Below are positions 59,936 through 64,000 of a stretch of 64,000 bases of DNA, one piece after another. Below the pieces are notes generated by a model. It saw nothing but the letters and a program-made list of their open reading frames with translations, was not told the DNA's origin and made no database searches. Source of the stretch: Anagrus nilaparvatae. Taxonomy: Eukaryota > Arthropoda > Insecta > Hymenoptera > Mymaridae. Location: the NCBI GenBank assembly GCA_022575985.1, contig JAKSXM010000007.1, positions 50,126,501 through 50,190,500 of the forward strand, in the 5' to 3' direction. The translations under genes and the position numbers were made by a program. How positions within the stretch are numbered: position 1 is the stretch's first letter; every line of letters begins with the position of its first letter.

Positions 59936-60250
59936 TTTTCTACTAATAAGGAGGTTCTTCTTGTGAATTTTCCACAGTTAGATTCAATTTATTCGGTCTA
60001 ATTAAATTAGTTGAAACGCCTTTCTTTAAAGAGCTTAGATGTTATTATTTTTTAATGATAGAAATTAATAAAAGTTATAAAATATTAAATAAAAAGTATT
60101 TGAAAATATAAATAACATTTTTTTAGTAACTGTACCTACTTAATTTTCTTTTAATTGAGAAAAAAAATAGGCAATTTAACATTTCATCTTTTGGCTTTAT
60201 AAAAATTATGATAAAAATAATACAATATGTTAATGAAATTTGATAATATG

Positions 60251-61075
60251 ATAAAAAACTTTTAACCGATTAACCGATAAACACAACCAAAATACATGGA
60301 ACATATTATTTACTGCGTATTCTTACTAGATTCTAATGGCACTAGAATAGAAATAATTAATTACTCCACATTTATTACTCAACATTTATTAAAATTTTGT
60401 TTGAAGATAGTTTTATGGATCCTGCTCGAGCAGAACTTTAATAGATTTTAATTTATAGTGTATTAACTCTAATGTCCGTAGAATCTAGTAAAGATTTGCA
60501 TATTTATACTAGATTCTAAAGGCACTAGAGTTGAAAGAATTGAACCTTAGTAATTAAAACTAAAAATTTATTAAAATTTTGTACTGAGGCAATTTGATTG
60601 ATCCTTATCGAGCAGAATTTTAATATATTTTGTGTCATAATTAATTATTTCTACTTTAGTACCCCTAGAATTTAAAAGGAATATGCTCCATGAAATCGCG
60701 CCTTAAAAAGGCGATATATGGCAAATATTTTTTCTAGTAGATTTTCAGAGACACTAAAACTAAAACAATTAATATTCAATTAATACAACCAGAATTCCAG
60801 TGAAATTTTTTAAAGAAAGTTTTCATGTAGTAGGACTTTGATAGATTTCCGGTGGTATTTACTAAAGTTAATTTATTTTAACACTAGAGTCCCTAAAAAC
60901 TAGTAAGAATATGCTCCATGAAATAGATTTCTAGTCCTTAAATCCAAAGTATTTTAGGGTCCCTAGAAGTTCCTTAATCGAAAAAATATTAAGAACATTT
61001 GATCCTCCTTCCCCTGCTGAAAAGGTTTCCCTCGGGAACCCTTCCTGTGAAAATTTTCCATATTAAAATTACCAC
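60251..61075 (+). mobile_element. CATGGAACATGTT-family element, copy X5 (about 825 bp)
   Basis: The left end is TTTAACCGATTAACCG...ACAACC...TACATGGAACATATT; the right end is CCTTCCTGTG...TTTTCCATATTAAAA. The interior is built of alternating direct and inverse units around CTAGATTCTAAAGGCACTAGA (60,327; 60,470; 60,507; 60,655; 60,733; 60,880). It is longer than copy X2 and has no ORF. Confidence 0.5.
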
Positions 61076-61249
61076 ATCCCTAAGATACAATAGTAAAATA
61101 ATGACTGTGGATAATAATAGGATTCTCTGAGAATTACGTATACGGGCCTAATGTAAATATTTTTAACGTAAAATAAGCATTTGACAGTAACAATAAGAAA
61201 ATTTCTTGGAAAATTTTAAGTCAATTTACCAAAAATAGGCCAAAAACAC

Positions 61250-61960
61250 GTAAACGGTTGAAAGAAATTAAAAACTCGATCAAGAAAGAAAAACTTAGAA
61301 ATGTATGGAACATGTTTACTTACTTGCAGCTAAGTGCTTGGTAAAATACATCAATTTTATGCAATATTACAATACAATTGGCTATTTTTTTTAATGTAAT
61401 ATTTTAAAGCAAAATTTCATTTTTATTTATAAAAAAAAAGTTAATTTATGATATATGGCTTTAAAACTTCACTATTTTCACACGGTTATTTCGAAAATTA
61501 CCATAATTTACATGTCTACGTGAAGCTTTTTAAGGATAAGAATTTTTCGTCACGTGATCTGACGGGAAATAAATTGAAAATAAATCAGAATTCCGGTTTT
61601 ACGGTAAATAAATTTTTTTAATATTTTTTTAAACTGCTATAAATGGCTTTGCAGCGACCGACTTTTTTTCATTGCTGTATTTTTCTAAAATTAATAATTT
61701 TAACCAAAATTTTTATTGGAATTTATTGAGATTTTAAAAAATTGATTAAATTCTTTTAATTGGATAGAAAGATAGAAAACATTAGTCTTAGATTTAGTAA
61801 GTACTTATTTGTATACTGTCCAAAAATCTAACAAGCTGTATGATTTTCCTATTCAAAATATTTTTTTCCAGTTTAAATATTAAAAAAAATAATAATCATG
61901 CAAGATTTGTAGGATCAGGATTTAATTAGCAATTTCGTCAGGATTTCAAAAACACTGAAA
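61250..61960. other. Partial element end, then nothing recognised
   Basis: At 61,299-61,325 the piece AAATGTATGGAACATGTTTAC matches the left end of the CATGGAACATGTT family (X6), without a matching right end. The rest is AT-rich with no gene. Confidence 0.35.
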
Positions 61961-61962
61961 AT

Positions 61963-62439
61963 TAGTCAAAAAAATTTTTATTTTCTCATTTTTTTTTGTA
62001 TATTATTTACAATATTTACAAAGTTTACATTTCTATTGCGGATTAAAAAATATTGCAAATTTTAATCTTTTGTATCAAATTAAAACATATATTTTATAAT
62101 AAAACTAAAGCTAATAATTATGCTAAATCTATTGAAATAAAAGAAACTTATACAAATGATTACAAATTTTTTTTTAATAATCTTTAAAAATTCAAATTAT
62201 TAACAACTTATAACTTTATCCTTTAATTTACTAATAAAATAAGTCATTCATAAGTGAGTCATCTCAAATAGATGCACATTAGTTCCTTAAATTCTTAAAT
62301 CATTAATGATTAATAAACAAATAAAATAAGTTTTAAAAATGCATAAAATTATAACTAAAGTAAAAAACAAAATTATGTTCTTGTCACAAAAAATTGACTA
62401 GTTAATAACAATTCATAATCTATTTTACTATAAAAAAAT
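61963..62439 (-). other. 3' flank of paralog 2, homologous to 53,452-53,950
   Basis: Shared runs such as GTCAAAAAAATTTTTATTTT, TATTATTTACAATAT and AAATCTATTGAAATAAA show that the duplicated segment extends about 480-500 bp past the stop codons. Both copies hold AATAAA on the minus strand, so this is likely 3' untranslated sequence. Confidence 0.6.
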
Positions 62440-63906
62440 TCATTCTGATGTTACATTTATTAATGGTAATATTTTATTAAAATATTCATAATTTTTCATA
62501 ATTTTATCAAAATTTCTATGCTTTTTTTGTGTATAAATTTTTAAAATATTTGTATCGCCACGTTTAATTTTTGAGTCATTTATTTTTTTTAAAAATGAAT
62601 ACTCTAATCCATCCAAGAAAGAAGCAAACCTGTGTTGAACTTTAACTTCTTCTAACTTAAACTGACTTAAAAATTCAATTGAAGGGTCAACTTTTATAAT
62701 AAAAATTTCCAATGAGACTATTTTATTTTTTACCAAAGTTACTTCTTGAATCAACAAATCTGAGTCTTTAATTTTCATTAAATTTAGTGCATTTTTATCA
62801 CAATTGGAGATACCGCGTAAAATACTTAAGTCTCTCTCCTTATTAAAATAATACGCTTTAATGGCTGTGATTATAAATGTGTCTAAATTTTCGAAACTAG
62901 AAAAATTATTTTCCCCTTCAACGGTCAAGTTAACCGTTTCCACACACATACTTAATTTTTTTAAAGAAACACAATTTATTAGATTTTTAACAATTTGATC
63001 TGTTAAATTATTGATTTTGCATGAAAGAATCGTTAAATTTTTAAAACAAGTTCTGAGAATATATAACATATCTTCATCTAAATATTCAGTCACTAACTCC
63101 TCAAGAGGACAATCTTGTAAACTAACTAAACATTGTTCATTTAAATCAACATTCTGTAAAACAAGTTTTTTCAGTTTTGTTTGTTTACTTAGTAAATTAA
63201 TGAAATTATAATTTATAAAACTATACTTATGTGAAACAATAATAGAAAGTTCACTAAGTTCACTTTTTGAAGCTATCAATGAATTAATTGCAGTTTTTAA
63301 ATAACCATCCATAAAACTTAATTCAAAACTTTTTAAATTTCTCAATTTAGATAAAAATGTATTTAAATCATTTTCAGAATTTTTCATACAACAATTCTTA
63401 ATACGAAATTCTGTGATCTTATCAGTGCATACATTTGATAAAAAAGAACCATCTACAAAGCCTACATTAGTAAATGAGATGCAGGAAATATTTTTATTTT
63501 TATTAAATAATAATCTAAAATTATGTTCACTGTTAAAATTATAGTTTAGTAGTTCAAAACGTTTTAGATTTTCGCACCTATTTAAAATTTTTTGATATGT
63601 TAACAAGTAAGTTAGATGGAAATCAGCATTTATTTTCACGTTATGTAAATAAGCACCACATTTCTCTATTATTTTAATTGTACGATTATAAGTATTTTCA
63701 GATCTATCACTATTTATAAATTTAACGTCAATATCAAAACTTTTAATTTTACGCCACGAAAATTTTCCAAGTTCATTCCACCTTTCACAAACTAAATCAG
63801 CCTCTAATTTATCATTAATTGATAAATATTCGAAAATATTTATTAGACAGTCATCATTCAGGTAATCATTGATGTTATAATTTTCAGGTTCATCTTCCGA
63901 TTCCAT
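62440..63906 (-). CDS. F-box / leucine-rich-repeat-like protein, paralog 2
   Basis: The protein has 488 residues. The F-box is at residues ~15-55 (LNDDCLINIFEYLSINDKLE, VCERW, GKFSW), and irregular leucine-rich repeats fill the rest (for example NLKRFELLNYNF, NLKSFELSFMDG, NLTILSCKINN). It is probably an SCF substrate-recognition subunit; the substrate is unknown. It aligns along its whole length with paralog 1. The N-terminal 50 residues and the block NFRLLFNKN...DKITEF (about residues 127-168) are nearly identical, while other repeats are only partly alike. The start is supported by the common MESEDEPE and a splice acceptor 16 bases upstream. The 3' flank to about 61,963 is also shared, so the gene arose by a segmental duplication. 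The upstream exon lies beyond the window end. Confidence 0.85.
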   Translation of the reverse strand: MESEDEPENYNINDYLNDDCLINIFEYLSINDKLEADLVCERWNELGKFSWRKIKSFDIDVKFINSDRSENTYNRTIKIIEKCGAYLHNVKINADFHLTYLLTYQKILNRCENLKRFELLNYNFNSEHNFRLLFNKNKNISCISFTNVGFVDGSFLSNVCTDKITEFRIKNCCMKNSENDLNTFLSKLRNLKSFELSFMDGYLKTAINSLIASKSELSELSIIVSHKYSFINYNFINLLSKQTKLKKLVLQNVDLNEQCLVSLQDCPLEELVTEYLDEDMLYILRTCFKNLTILSCKINNLTDQIVKNLINCVSLKKLSMCVETVNLTVEGENNFSSFENLDTFIITAIKAYYFNKERDLSILRGISNCDKNALNLMKIKDSDLLIQEVTLVKNKIVSLEIFIIKVDPSIEFLSQFKLEEVKVQHRFASFLDGLEYSFLKKINDSKIKRGDTNILKIYTQKKHRNFDKIMKNYEYFNKILPLINVTSE

Positions 63907-63922
63907 ATCGCTGTTTATGGAG

Positions 63923-63933
63923 CTAGAAAAATA
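63923..63933 (-). promoter_or_regulatory. 3' splice acceptor before F-box paralog 2 start
   Basis: The minus strand reads TTTTTCTAG, then CTCCATAAACAGCGAT and the ATG. Equivalent to the site at 55,407. Confidence 0.6.
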
Positions 63934-64000
63934 AATATTTTCATTATTTATGAAATAAAAATAAAATTTTTTTTAATCTAAACATTTTTTGGTTCTCTAT

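Noticed and set aside
1..64000. Integrated viral segment (for example of a polydnavirus)
   Set aside because: No viral gene families, no segment-junction motifs and no clustered virulence-type genes are visible.

Overview
The window is a gene-poor, very AT-rich stretch of a eukaryotic nuclear genome. By eye GC is roughly a quarter. The organism is most likely an insect. Three things support this: GT-AG introns in a minus-strand gene, a 5S rRNA gene of arthropod type, and insect-typical transposon debris (BEL/Pao gag, solo LTRs, many long-inverted-repeat MITEs, a foldback-type element). Such low GC together with a local family of F-box/leucine-rich-repeat-like genes would suit a small parasitoid wasp (aphidiine braconids are known to be this GC-poor). 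The taxon is inference, not shown by the sequence.

Layout. 1-11,040: AT-rich sequence with no gene I can support. 11,050-19,612: a transposon nest. The two ends of one element family (terminal motif CATGGAACATGTT) lie 8.5 kb apart and bracket solo LTRs of three families, some with target-site duplications, a tandem-duplicated transposon ORF remnant, a DDE-like transposase pseudogene and a tRNA-like sequence. 22,163-28,586: a satellite array of about 24 copies of a 265-bp unit with higher-order duplications. 29,279-30,000: broken BEL/Pao gag and a possible P-element/THAP9-like transposase tail. 31,834-38,715 (minus): the only multi-exon gene I can assemble, six exons with consistent phases, encoding a secreted cysteine-containing protein of unknown function, with an alternative stop in exon 4. 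Its 3.7-kb second intron holds a Russian-doll set of nested inverted-repeat elements. 43,608-46,100: more MITEs, some nested.

46,782-51,396: a 4.6-kb near-perfect palindrome with tandem subrepeats in both arms. It is flanked by a 4-bp duplication (ACTT) and inserted into a copy of another inverted-repeat element that also occurs at 33,045-33,862. This foldback-like element and the satellite are the most striking structures here. 52,169-52,285 (minus) is a 5S rRNA gene with its T-run terminator. 53,951-55,390 and 62,440-63,906 (both minus) are paralogous F-box proteins with irregular leucine-rich repeats, in a direct duplication 8.5 kb apart that also includes the 5' splice acceptor and 3' flank. 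Between them lie a hAT-like MITE with G/C runs, CCGCTTGC-type palindromic MITEs and a CATGGAACATGTT-type element.

The genes show no evident operon-like or pathway link. The F-box pair would act as substrate-recognition subunits of SCF ubiquitin ligases, and the six-exon gene product would be exported.
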